NCBI GenBank assembly: GCA_015488125.1
Contig: WFOJ01000231.1
Span: forward strand, 1-32,595
DNA length: 32,595 bases
Reading direction: 5' to 3'
Source of the DNA: Mariprofundaceae bacterium
GTDB taxonomy: Bacteria; Pseudomonadota; Zetaproteobacteria; Mariprofundales; Mariprofundaceae
Shown here: one piece after another, positions 1-8,828 of the stretch
How the letters are laid out: every line of letters begins with the position of its first letter
How positions within the stretch are numbered: position 1 is the first letter of the stretch
The notes under the pieces: model-generated
Databases searched by the model: none
What the model was told of the DNA's origin: nothing
The model's input: only the letters and a program-made list of their open reading frames with translations
Position numbers and translations under genes: made by a program

Positions 1-479
1 CACGGGCGACGCTGTCAATCTCCGCCCGACCCACGCAAAAAGGCAGCAGCGTAAAATCATCCAGCACGGTTTGCAGAAACGGCAATTGCACTTCCAGCGA
101 ATGCTCCAGCGCATGCGCGGCATCAAAGCTTATCACATCCGGCAGGGTCAGTGCTTGCTGCATGGCGCGCTGATCCAGCCTGACTTCGCCCAGTGGCGTG
201 GCAAACGCATCCGCCGAAGGCAGAGCCAGGCCATCAAAGGGCACCCGGTGCGCTGGCCCAAACAACACCACCTGTCGGATCGAACGCTCCCGCAGGCTGG
301 CATAAGCCCATGCCGCCGTCAGCCCCGAATACACATAACCCGCATGTGGCACAATCAGTGCTTCAGGCTGGCTGATATCAGGATGCGCCTTGGCCAGATA
401 AGCGCTGATCATGCTCTCCAGTTCGCGTTGATTGGCCGGATAAAAGCGACCTGCCACGGCAGGTTGACGAATACGCATG
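1..479 (-). CDS. amrB: AmmeMemoRadiSam system protein B / MEMO family protein (3' end beyond window)
   Basis: Read by hand on the minus strand from ATG at 479, preceded by AGGAGGG: MRIRQPAVAGRFYPANQRELESMISAYLAKAHPDISQPEALIVPHAGYVYSGLTAAWAYASL...VLFGPAHR. The PxVAGxFYP and PHAGYxYSG motifs are typical of MEMO. Open at the left edge, so absent from the ORF track. Confidence 0.88.
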
Positions 480-721
480 ACGAACCCTCCTATTTGCCAA
501 GGATCTGTTGGATTTTGACAAAAACTATTACGAAAATCAAGGAATGGTTAACATCGTTCTGTTTTTTGCAGCAATGACGCTGCTATTCGTCAGCAGTAGA
601 GCTGCTGTCAGTTTTATTCCACCATTTCTCAATAATTGCCAAAATCCGATAGGTTTTTTCAACACCATACGTCAATACGAATTCGGACTTGATCCAGCTA
701 TGCCCGTAGTATCGACCTGGT

Positions 722-1990
722 TTATTTTTTACGCGGGTGTTGCCTGGATAGATGACGGCGGCGTGGCTTGTGCACCGATTTGCCAGAGCGCATGCCTTCT
801 GCTGTGGCTTTCGGGTGAGTCGGCTCACCGATGTCCAGCATGCTGCCATCGATTGGCTGAACGGGGATGCGGTGACCCACCATTGCCTCAATATCCGGCA
901 GCGCCATGCAATAGCGTTCGCAGGCGAATGACACCGCCATGCCGCTGGCACCAGCTCTGGCTGTGCGGCCAATGCGGTGAACATAACTTTCTGCCTCTTC
1001 GGGAAGATCATAATTGAATACATGGCTGACATGATCAACGTGAATGCCACGGCTAGCGACATCGGTGGCTACCAGCAATTGCAGCCGCCCTCCGCTGAAA
1101 TCTTGTAAAATACGCATGCGCTTGCGCTGGGGAACGTCGCCACTGAGAATACCCGTTTTGAAACCATAGCGCGCCAAAAAGTTGGCGAGCTTCTCGCCAG
1201 TGCGTTTTTCATTGGTAAAAATGATCCCGCGCTCCACCGCCAGCGAGCGCAGCAGATGTACCATCAGTGCCTGTTTTTCCTCCTGCGCCGGATGGTAGAG
1301 GATTTCCTCAATGCCGTGAGCCGTCAATTCACCTTCTTCAGCGCGGATTTGCTCCGGGTTATTCATATGTTCGTACGCCAGTTCCATAACACGCCGGGAG
1401 AGCGTGGCGGAAAACAGCAGGGACTGGCGCTCTTTCCAGTGTGGCAGACGACGCATCATAAAGCGAATATCGCGAATAAAGCCAAGGTCAAACATGCGAT
1501 CCGCTTCGTCGATGATGAGCATTTCCGTCAGACGCAGACTGTAGCGACGCTGTTTGTAGTAATCGAGCAGGCGACCAGGCGTGCCCACCAGAATATCGGT
1601 GCCATGATCAAAAGCCTGTTGTTGTTTTTTGTAGTCCACGCCACCATAGACGGCATGCAGGCGCAATTCGGTATGGCGTAGTAATTGCCGGGCATCATCG
1701 TGAATTTGCACCACCAGTTCCCGGGTTGGGGCGACGATCAGCACCCGGGGATGGCGGTCGACACGGCCCTTTTTGGCAGGCTGCGTCAACAGGCGTTGAA
1801 TGGCGGTAATCAAAAAGGTGATGGTTTTGCCTGTTCCCGTGCGCCCCTGGGCAGCAATATCCTTGCCAGCCAGTGTCAGCGGCAGGGCACTGCGCTGAAT
1901 ATCGGTCAGCTGAGTAAAGCCCAGGTCATCAATGGCCTGAGCCAGTGGCGCAGCCAGTGCCAGTTGGGCAAATGTTGTTGCTGTAGTCAC
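722..1990 (-). CDS. rhlB: DEAD-box ATP-dependent RNA helicase, RhlB-like
   Basis: 422 aa, GTG start. Q-motif region, AQGRTGTGKT, PTRELVVQ, DEADRMFDLGF, SATLS, ATDVASRG, HRIGRTARAG. Overall resembles RhlB (DEADRMxDLGFIxDIR, HVFNYDLPEEAESYVHR). Confidence 0.9.
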   Translation of the reverse strand: MTTATTFAQLALAAPLAQAIDDLGFTQLTDIQRSALPLTLAGKDIAAQGRTGTGKTITFLITAIQRLLTQPAKKGRVDRHPRVLIVAPTRELVVQIHDDARQLLRHTELRLHAVYGGVDYKKQQQAFDHGTDILVGTPGRLLDYYKQRRYSLRLTEMLIIDEADRMFDLGFIRDIRFMMRRLPHWKERQSLLFSATLSRRVMELAYEHMNNPEQIRAEEGELTAHGIEEILYHPAQEEKQALMVHLLRSLAVERGIIFTNEKRTGEKLANFLARYGFKTGILSGDVPQRKRMRILQDFSGGRLQLLVATDVASRGIHVDHVSHVFNYDLPEEAESYVHRIGRTARAGASGMAVSFACERYCMALPDIEAMVGHRIPVQPIDGSMLDIGEPTHPKATAEGMRSGKSVHKPRRRHLSRQHPRKK

Positions 1991-2493
1991 GGTTGTAAAC
2001 GCTCCAGAATGGGCTTGCTGTGGGCGGCTTTCAGGTGTTTTTCGACTGCTGTTTCATCACAGCAATGGAATTTTTCACAATGAATGCACACCGTCCAGAT
2101 TTTGTGGGGTAAACTTTCTTTGGCAACCACCTTGTAGCCCTGACGAATAAAAAAATCCTTCACGTAGGTCAGGGCGAACACATGATCGACGCCACGTTGC
2201 ATGGCCAGTTGTTCGCAGGCTTCGACCAGTAAACGCCCTACGCCTAAATGACGATAGTCATCAGCGACCACCAGCGAACGAATTTCCGCCAGATGACGGG
2301 TGTACAAATGCAAGGTAGCAACGCCCGCTGGCTGACCATCATAAGTGCCGACAACAAATTCCTGCAAATGCTGACACACATCATCCTCACTGCGGGGCAA
2401 TAACACACCAGCGGCAACCTGCGGAGCCATCAGTTCCATAATCATTGAAATGTCACCCACTTCGGCAGGACGAATCTGTAAACGATGTGGCAT
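1987..2493 (-). CDS. GNAT-family N-acetyltransferase (ArgA C-terminal-like)
   Basis: The true start is probably ATG at 2493 (MPHRLQIRPAEVGDISMIMELM...) rather than the track start at 2652; this gives an ATG overlapping the recN stop (TAATG). GNAT motif RSLVVADDYRHLGVGRLLVEACEQLA. Confidence 0.82.
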   Translation of the reverse strand: MPHRLQIRPAEVGDISMIMELMAPQVAAGVLLPRSEDDVCQHLQEFVVGTYDGQPAGVATLHLYTRHLAEIRSLVVADDYRHLGVGRLLVEACEQLAMQRGVDHVFALTYVKDFFIRQGYKVVAKESLPHKIWTVCIHCEKFHCCDETAVEKHLKAAHSKPILERLQP

Positions 2494-4154
2494 TAGTGGC
2501 GTTTTCGCCGTTTCCACAGGGCGCGTGCCTGTTTTACACCTTGAGGGCTGCCATCGCCAAGCATGCGGGCCAGCTCCTGCAAACGTCCGGCGCGATCCAG
2601 TGGCAGCAGTGAGCTGGTAGTGCGTTGCCCATCGCTTTGCTTGGTGATGCAAATATGCTGATCCGCCAGTGTAGCCACTTGTGGCAAATGCGTAATGACC
2701 AGCACCTGGCGCTCCTCCGCCATGGCGTGAAGAAGTTCGCCCACACTCCAGGCTGTTTCACCGCCAACGCCCACATCCACCTCGTCGAATACAGCCAGTG
2801 GTGTTTCGCCTGTGGCTGCGCCGCAGGCCTTGAGGGCCAGCACCAGACGCGATAATTCACCGCCCGAAGCGACTTGCTGCAATGGCCGGAAAGGTTCGCC
2901 GGGATTGCTGGAGAGCATGAAGCTGACATGGTCAAAGCCATGTTGCCCCCAGTTGTGGTCATCCGCTTCACTTGTTACATCAATGCGTAGCTGCATGCCT
3001 GCCAGCGCCAGCTGATCAAGCGCCGGACGCAGCTTGCCAAGCAAGCTTGCAGCCTGCTCGCAACGCGCCTGATGCAGGGTGCTGGCAGCTTGCCGATACG
3101 CCTGACGCGCCTGTTCGCATTGTTGCTGCAAACGTTCGCCATCCCATTCCGCCGTATCCAGAGCATCCAGTTGCTGTTGCCATTGTTGTTGTAGTTGCAG
3201 CAAGGTTGCCTCATCGCAGCCATGACGATGCAACATGGCCTGTAATTGATTAAGCCGTTGTTCCTGTGCTGTTAATTGGGCGACATCTACTTCCATTTCC
3301 AGCACGTCTTGCAGCAAAGCGGGTACTTCAGCCAGCACATCTTCTGCTTGTTGCATCATGTCCACCGCCTGTTGCAGCGATGGCTGCAAACTGGCCAGCG
3401 GCGCAATAGCGTGCATTGCTTCCGTCAACAGGCTGCGCGTCGATGGTTCGCCTTCATCAAGCGCATACATGGCTTGCGCAGCCCCCTGTTGCAGCTGCGC
3501 CAGGTGGGTGCCGGCAGCGACCTCCTGCTCCAAGTGTTGCAATAAGCCGGGCGCCAGTTCTAGCATGTCCAGTGTTTCAAGCTGTTGCCGCAGCCATTGT
3601 TCCTGTTCGCGCCCCTGACGGATTTGTTGCTGCCATGCCTGCATGGCCTGGCTGGCCTGCTGCCATGCCTGCCAGCATGCTTTTACGTGCTGTAATAACG
3701 ACGCATCCAGCCCGGCATCCAGCAAACTGCGTTGCCATGCTGCTTGCATCAGACGTTGGTGCGCATGCTGACCGTGAAGATCCAGACACAGGCGGCCCAG
3801 TCGCTGCAACACCTTCAGTGGCACAGCAACGCCATTAAGCCAGGCTCGCGAACGGCCATCAGCATTGATCACGCGGCGCACAATCATCAGTTCTTCTTCT
3901 TCAATCCCCTGCTCTGCCAACAAGGCGCTGATACCTGGCTGCGCCACTTCCAGCGAGCCGACAATCTCGGCGCGATCAGCACCGTGACGCACCACAGCGG
4001 CTGATGCACGCGCCCCAAACAAAAGACCAAGCGCATCCACCAGAATGGATTTGCCCGCGCCGGTTTCGCCGGTGAAGACGGTCATGCCATCAGTCAGTTC
4101 CAGACGTACTTCATCCACCAGCACAAATTGCCGGATATGCAGCTCTCTTAGCAT
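2493..4154 (-). CDS. recN: DNA repair protein RecN (SMC-like ATPase)
   Basis: 553 aa. Walker A TGETGAGKSILVDAL, signature ASGGELSRLVLALK, Walker B AVFDEVDVGVGGETA, Gln-rich coiled coil in the middle. Confidence 0.95.
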   Translation of the reverse strand: MLRELHIRQFVLVDEVRLELTDGMTVFTGETGAGKSILVDALGLLFGARASAAVVRHGADRAEIVGSLEVAQPGISALLAEQGIEEEELMIVRRVINADGRSRAWLNGVAVPLKVLQRLGRLCLDLHGQHAHQRLMQAAWQRSLLDAGLDASLLQHVKACWQAWQQASQAMQAWQQQIRQGREQEQWLRQQLETLDMLELAPGLLQHLEQEVAAGTHLAQLQQGAAQAMYALDEGEPSTRSLLTEAMHAIAPLASLQPSLQQAVDMMQQAEDVLAEVPALLQDVLEMEVDVAQLTAQEQRLNQLQAMLHRHGCDEATLLQLQQQWQQQLDALDTAEWDGERLQQQCEQARQAYRQAASTLHQARCEQAASLLGKLRPALDQLALAGMQLRIDVTSEADDHNWGQHGFDHVSFMLSSNPGEPFRPLQQVASGGELSRLVLALKACGAATGETPLAVFDEVDVGVGGETAWSVGELLHAMAEERQVLVITHLPQVATLADQHICITKQSDGQRTTSSLLPLDRAGRLQELARMLGDGSPQGVKQARALWKRRKRH

Positions 4155-5020
4155 GATTGCCCTGAAGTGCCCACGCCATCCGCCCAGTGAAGTTTGTTGC
4201 GCAGGGTTTCAAAATAATGATGATCAGGCAGGTAAATCAGCCGAATTTTTCCACCGCGATAAACGCGTACTACATCATTGACCTGTAATTCCGCCAGTAA
4301 CTGACCATCCAGACTCAGGCTGGCCGGGCGAGAGCAGGCACATAAACGCATTTCAATGCCTTCGTCCATGGGGATGACCAGAGGACGATTGCTCAGCGTG
4401 TGCGGGCAGACCGGCACCAGTGTTAACGCCTGCACGCCAGGATGCACAATGGGACCACCTGCCGACAGGGCATAAGCTGTTGATCCTGCCGGTGTCGCCA
4501 GAATCATGCCATCGGCGTGCAGGCTGAAGGCGCGGCGCTGATGCACATGCAATTCAAACTCCACAGGCCGGGTGTCACGGCGGTGCAACACCACATCATT
4601 CATGGCCCGGCCATGCCAACGGCACTGTGCATCCCGCACCACATCGACCTGCAGGGCATAATGCTCAATCGTTTTATAACGGTTGGCGAAGATATGGGTC
4701 AGCGCATCGCGCACCGAACCGGCTGGCGTATCCGTCAAAAAACCAAGTCGGCCAAGATTGATACCCAAAATCGGCACGCCCGTGCCGGCGCATTCGCGGC
4801 CAACGCCCAGCAAGGTGCCGTCACCACCAAAAACGAGCATCATTTCAACCTGTTGCGTCAATGATTCTGCCGCCACCGTTGATGTGCCGGGTAACGCTTG
4901 CTCCCCCTGGCGCATCCACAGGCGATAGCCACAGTCATCCAGCCAGCGGGTAATATCGGCAGCCAGGCTGGCAGCGCGCTCATCTCCCGGCTTGACGACG
5001 ATGCCAATGCGGTGAATCAA
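4148..5020 (-). CDS. nadK: NAD(+)/NADH kinase
   Basis: FGGDGTLLGVGRECAGTGVPILGINLGRLGFLTD (GGDG motif) and GMILATPAGSTAYALSAGGPIVHP. Track start is 5062, but TTG at 5020 follows GGAAAGG and forms a TTGA overlap with the upstream stop. Downstream overlap with recN is ATGCTAA. Confidence 0.93.
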   Translation of the reverse strand: MIHRIGIVVKPGDERAASLAADITRWLDDCGYRLWMRQGEQALPGTSTVAAESLTQQVEMMLVFGGDGTLLGVGRECAGTGVPILGINLGRLGFLTDTPAGSVRDALTHIFANRYKTIEHYALQVDVVRDAQCRWHGRAMNDVVLHRRDTRPVEFELHVHQRRAFSLHADGMILATPAGSTAYALSAGGPIVHPGVQALTLVPVCPHTLSNRPLVIPMDEGIEMRLCACSRPASLSLDGQLLAELQVNDVVRVYRGGKIRLIYLPDHHYFETLRNKLHWADGVGTSGQSC

Positions 5021-5295
5021 GCGCCTTTCCACCCTGCTGGTTGCTGGTGGCACTGAAAACACTGGGTAGCCTTGACATGGCCCGCAGGTTGCGGGCGAAT
5101 ACCATGCTCACCATGACATGTCATACAGGCTTTATGCGAGGTAATCGCCCGATGGGTGGCATCATCAGGGGTGGCTTTTGTCGTGCGTTCACTGGTTCCC
5201 AGGATAAGCACGACAATAACTGTCAGCACAATCAGCATGAATACCCAGTCATTGCGCGTTGGTTGCCAGCCCTGTTTACCGTTATCTGTTGTCAT
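5017..5295 (-). CDS. Small membrane-anchored cytochrome c-like protein with two CxxCH motifs
   Basis: 92 aa: N-terminal TM (DWVFMLIVLTVIVVLILG), then KACMTCHGEHGIRPQPAGHVKATQCFQCHQQPAGW, giving CMTCH and CFQCH haem c motifs. Confidence 0.72.
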   Translation of the reverse strand: MTTDNGKQGWQPTRNDWVFMLIVLTVIVVLILGTSERTTKATPDDATHRAITSHKACMTCHGEHGIRPQPAGHVKATQCFQCHQQPAGWKGA

Positions 5296-5395
5296 CGATT
5301 ATCATCTCCAGTTGCCCTGATGACTCATGTTTAACCATGAAGGACATAGCCGCATGGTAGCATCAGCATCAGGTGCAGCAATGATTTGCAGCGGC

Positions 5396-5992
5396 TTACT
5401 GACTGGCTGCCGTAGCCAGCGCCTCATACAGCGGGTAAACCAGCCATTGCCCGCACAAGGCATCCAGCAACGGTGAGGCGGCCAGTAACAGCCAACACCA
5501 GTGTTGCAGGTATGACAGCAGGCTCGCCCACCACGGCGGCAGCCAGCCACGCTGTTGCAGGTATTCACCGAGCAGCATGCCGGGCATGGGCAGCACATGC
5601 AGCGCCAGCATGCACAGGTTGAAATACATCAGCACCTTGGCCCACCAATGATGCAAGGGAGGCAGGCCTGCTGCCGGGGGATGCTGCAAGGCCCATTGAT
5701 AGAGCAAAAAGCCGGCCAGCGCGCATAGCCCGTGGCCCAGCCAGCGCGCTGCTGCGCCACGCATGCCCGCTTCCTGCACCGGCCGGGGCAGGGCAATGAT
5801 CACGGCGCGTTGCATGGCAATACCGATCAGTAACGGCCACCAGGCGGATTTCCAGCTAATGGCGTAAAAAGGATGGGGAACTGTCACCTTTAGCAACTGC
5901 GCTTCAATCATATTCACCAGCGTCAGCGATACCAGTACGGGCAATGAATAAAACATACACTGGCGAATCACCATTTCCAGCCAGCTTTCCAT
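5396..5992 (-). CDS. Multi-pass membrane protein, possibly related to the C-terminal part of M50 site-2 protease-like proteins
   Basis: 198 aa, several hydrophobic segments. YFNLCMLALHVLPMPGMLLGEYLQQRG resembles the NLLPxPPLDGG region of M50 proteins, but no HExxH was found and the Asp is missing. Confidence 0.55.
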   Translation of the reverse strand: MESWLEMVIRQCMFYSLPVLVSLTLVNMIEAQLLKVTVPHPFYAISWKSAWWPLLIGIAMQRAVIIALPRPVQEAGMRGAAARWLGHGLCALAGFLLYQWALQHPPAAGLPPLHHWWAKVLMYFNLCMLALHVLPMPGMLLGEYLQQRGWLPPWWASLLSYLQHWCWLLLAASPLLDALCGQWLVYPLYEALATAASQ

Positions 5993-5994
5993 GC

Positions 5995-7005
5995 TTAGTT
6001 GTGGTCTTTCTCCATGATTTCGATCACCGCCTCCGGTGCGCCTTTGCTGCGACGGATATTGGCCAGCACCCGCCCTTGATGCACGTACAGGCCATCAATG
6101 CTTCCGGCCTGATGATGGGCGACATCAAGCAGGTTGCGACCATCCCATACCCATAGACGTGATGCGCTGCCGGACTGGTCACTGATCCAGAGTAACTGGC
6201 GTTGATGATCCCAGGCCAGTGATTGCGGGTGATGAATGGCCGGGTTATTTAGCCATGTTGTCAACACAGGCTTGTCACCGTCTTGCAGGGCAAGAATACG
6301 CCCACTCGTTCTTTCGGCCAGCAGGATGCGACCATCATCCAGGCGGGTCATGCTGCGAATGGCAGAAAAACGACGCGCCTGCCTGCTTCTGGCTTCGGTT
6401 GCTGCTTCATCGGGATGGCTGATGACCTGCCAGCCTCCGCTCTCCCCCCATACCTGCAACTGATGGTCCGCCAGTCGCAGACGGTATAGCGCGCCACCCT
6501 GCTGGCCGTCTGCCAGATAGCAAAAACGCTGATCACGACCAAAAACGATAGCGCTGTGATGAAACACGCCAGCGGCTGTAAAAGGCGCGACAGCAGGCGA
6601 ATCGGAAGTCTGGCGAAGGCGATCCACCTGCTGTTCTTCCGGCAACGTCGCCGGTTCGGTGATGCGCCAGACCAGACCTTCGGCAAAGCCTTCGCCCAGC
6701 CACAGCGTACCATCACCTGCCTGTGCCAACGATGCCACCTTGTTCAGGCCGTATAAAAGCACATGCTGACGACCGGATCGCAGATTGACAGCAATCAGCG
6801 AGGCGGCAAAGGATGAGGCACTGTGATCTGTTGCCACATACAGCCAGTGACCATCTGCCGAAATCGTCAGCGCGCTGGGATCCGCATGTTTCCAGGCTGC
6901 CAGTGAGCGGTAGGTCCAGCCTTCACTCATCTGCAACTGCAAGCCGTCAATCTGGCAGGATGTCAGCCATGCCAGCAGGATGAGGCATGTCAAAATCCTA
7001 TTCAT
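5995..7005 (-). CDS. Predicted lipoprotein, beta-propeller/SMP-30- or NHL-like
   Basis: 336 aa. Signal peptide with lipobox ([17 protein letters not shown]). Repeated [15 protein letters not shown] / [14 protein letters not shown] / [19 protein letters not shown] blade-like segments. Confidence 0.65.
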   Translation of the reverse strand: MNRILTCLILLAWLTSCQIDGLQLQMSEGWTYRSLAAWKHADPSALTISADGHWLYVATDHSASSFAASLIAVNLRSGRQHVLLYGLNKVASLAQAGDGTLWLGEGFAEGLVWRITEPATLPEEQQVDRLRQTSDSPAVAPFTAAGVFHHSAIVFGRDQRFCYLADGQQGGALYRLRLADHQLQVWGESGGWQVISHPDEAATEARSRQARRFSAIRSMTRLDDGRILLAERTSGRILALQDGDKPVLTTWLNNPAIHHPQSLAWDHQRQLLWISDQSGSASRLWVWDGRNLLDVAHHQAGSIDGLYVHQGRVLANIRRSKGAPEAVIEIMEKDHN

Positions 7006-8644
7006 AACGAATGGACTTGATATGGTTGATCAGGCCGTTGGTGGAGGCATCGTGTGAGGTGACCGGTGCATCGTCAGCCAACTCCGGCAAAATCACGCTG
7101 GCTAATTGTTTGCCAAGTTCCACCCCCCACTGATCATAGGCGTTAATATCCCAGATAACGCTCTGCACGAAAATCTTGTGTTCGTACAGGGCGATCAGAC
7201 TGCCCAGAACGGCAGGTGTGAGCTTGCGGAAAACGATCGAGTTGCTCGGTTTGTTGCCGGGGAACACCTTGTGTGGCAACAAGCTGGCAATGGCTGCTTC
7301 ATCCATGCCGGATGCTTGCAGTTCGGCACGAACTTCATCTTCCGTTTTGCCTTTCATCAATGCCTCGGTCTGCGCCAGAAAATTGGCCAGTAACATGTGG
7401 TGGTGCTGGCCAATCGGGTTTTGCGTTTCTGCCGGAGCAAGAAAATCTGCCGGGATCAGTTGCGTGCCCTGATGGATCAACTGGTAGAACGCATGTTGGC
7501 CATTGGTGCCCGGTTCACCCCAGATCACGGGGCCGGTGGCATAATTCACCACCTCACCATGTCGCGTCACCCGCTTGCCATTGCTTTCCATATCGCCCTG
7601 CTGAAAATAGGCCGCAAAGCGATGCATGTATTGATCATAAGGCAGGATGACGTGAGAGGCAGCGCCAAAAAAATTGATATACCAGATGCCGATCATGGCC
7701 ATGATAACGGGCATATTTTCATGCAACGGCGCTTCAAGAAAATGCTGATCCATGGCCGCCGCTCCGGCCAGCAATTCACGAAAGCGATCCATGCCGATAT
7801 ACAGCGCAATCGACAGCCCCACAGCGCTCCACAATGAATAGCGACCGCCAACCCAATCCCAGAAGCCAAACATATTGCGCGGATCAATACCAAAGGCTTC
7901 CACCGCCCGGGCATTGGTCGAAACCGCCACAAAATGCCGGGCAACAGCCTCACGGGTACCGCCCCGGGTGAGAAACCAGTCGCGGGCGGTTTTGGCATTA
8001 CTGATGGTTTCCTGCGTGGTAAAGGTTTTGGAGACGATTACGAACAATGTTGTTTCACGGTGCAGTCGCTTTAGCGTTTCGACGATATGTGTGCCATCGA
8101 CGTTCGAGATAAAATGCACGCGAAGATCATCCCGGCCATACGGCTTCAGCGCCTCTGTCACCATGACCGGGCCGAGGTCGGAGCCACCAATACCGATATT
8201 GACAATATCCGTGATCCGCTTGCCCGTAGAGCCACGCCATTGCCCCGAACGAACAGACTCGGTGAAAGCTTCCATCTGATCCAGCACCTGGTGAATGCCG
8301 GGCATAATATTTTCGCCATCAACAAAGACAGGTGTATCATCCTGGCGACGCAGGGCGGTGTGCAATACAGCGCGCTGTTCCGTGTTGTTGATTTTTTCAC
8401 CGCTGAACATGCAGCCACGCCAGTAAGCAAGCTGACGCGCTTCTGCCAACTCCAGCAGCAGGCGCATGGTAGTGTCATCAATAATGTTTTTGGAGTAGTC
8501 AAGGAGCAAGCCACAAGCCTGCATCGAAAATTGTGTGAAACGCTGAGGATTGGCAGCAAACATATGGCGCATGTGGCGTGTTTGCATATCCGCATAATGT
8601 TGTTGCAGTGCTTTCCATTGCGGCAGTTCGTTCAGTCGTTGCAC
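6998..8644 (-). CDS. pgi: Glucose-6-phosphate isomerase
   Basis: [94 protein letters not shown]. Track start is 8755; GTG at 8644 with GGAAGGAG upstream gives about 548 aa, the usual Pgi size. Confidence 0.97.
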   Translation of the reverse strand: MQRLNELPQWKALQQHYADMQTRHMRHMFAANPQRFTQFSMQACGLLLDYSKNIIDDTTMRLLLELAEARQLAYWRGCMFSGEKINNTEQRAVLHTALRRQDDTPVFVDGENIMPGIHQVLDQMEAFTESVRSGQWRGSTGKRITDIVNIGIGGSDLGPVMVTEALKPYGRDDLRVHFISNVDGTHIVETLKRLHRETTLFVIVSKTFTTQETISNAKTARDWFLTRGGTREAVARHFVAVSTNARAVEAFGIDPRNMFGFWDWVGGRYSLWSAVGLSIALYIGMDRFRELLAGAAAMDQHFLEAPLHENMPVIMAMIGIWYINFFGAASHVILPYDQYMHRFAAYFQQGDMESNGKRVTRHGEVVNYATGPVIWGEPGTNGQHAFYQLIHQGTQLIPADFLAPAETQNPIGQHHHMLLANFLAQTEALMKGKTEDEVRAELQASGMDEAAIASLLPHKVFPGNKPSNSIVFRKLTPAVLGSLIALYEHKIFVQSVIWDINAYDQWGVELGKQLASVILPELADDAPVTSHDASTNGLINHIKSIRYE

Positions 8645-8828
8645 CTTGTTCTCCTTCCTCTGTGCCTTCGTGCATGATGGCCAATGCTGCCAGATCAATA
8701 AGGTAAAAGCGATAACGGAACGAATGCGGACAACGAAGCGGTGCGACCATACCAATGCCGCACCGGTTTTACAGAAGATGCAGAGCTGTGCAGGGTTGCT
8801 GCATCACAAGCTTCAGGGGGAATCGTGG

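Noticed and set aside
583-1062. 159-aa minus ORF and the overlapping 168/169-aa plus ORFs (71-577, 508-1017)
   Set aside because: They overlap the amrB and rhlB reading frames or the gap between them. Translations are low-complexity Cys/Arg/Trp-rich shadows with no domain-like motif.
3120-3760. CAG/TGC-rich repetitive tract resembling a trinucleotide repeat
   Set aside because: Explained by the Gln/Ala-rich coiled coil of RecN (for example LLQLQQQWQQQLDAL); not a perfect tandem repeat.
8739-8765. CGGTGCG...CGCACCG 7-bp inverted repeat in the pgi/phosphohexomutase divergent gap
   Set aside because: Short stem with a 13-nt loop; likely chance in GC-rich DNA without conservation evidence.
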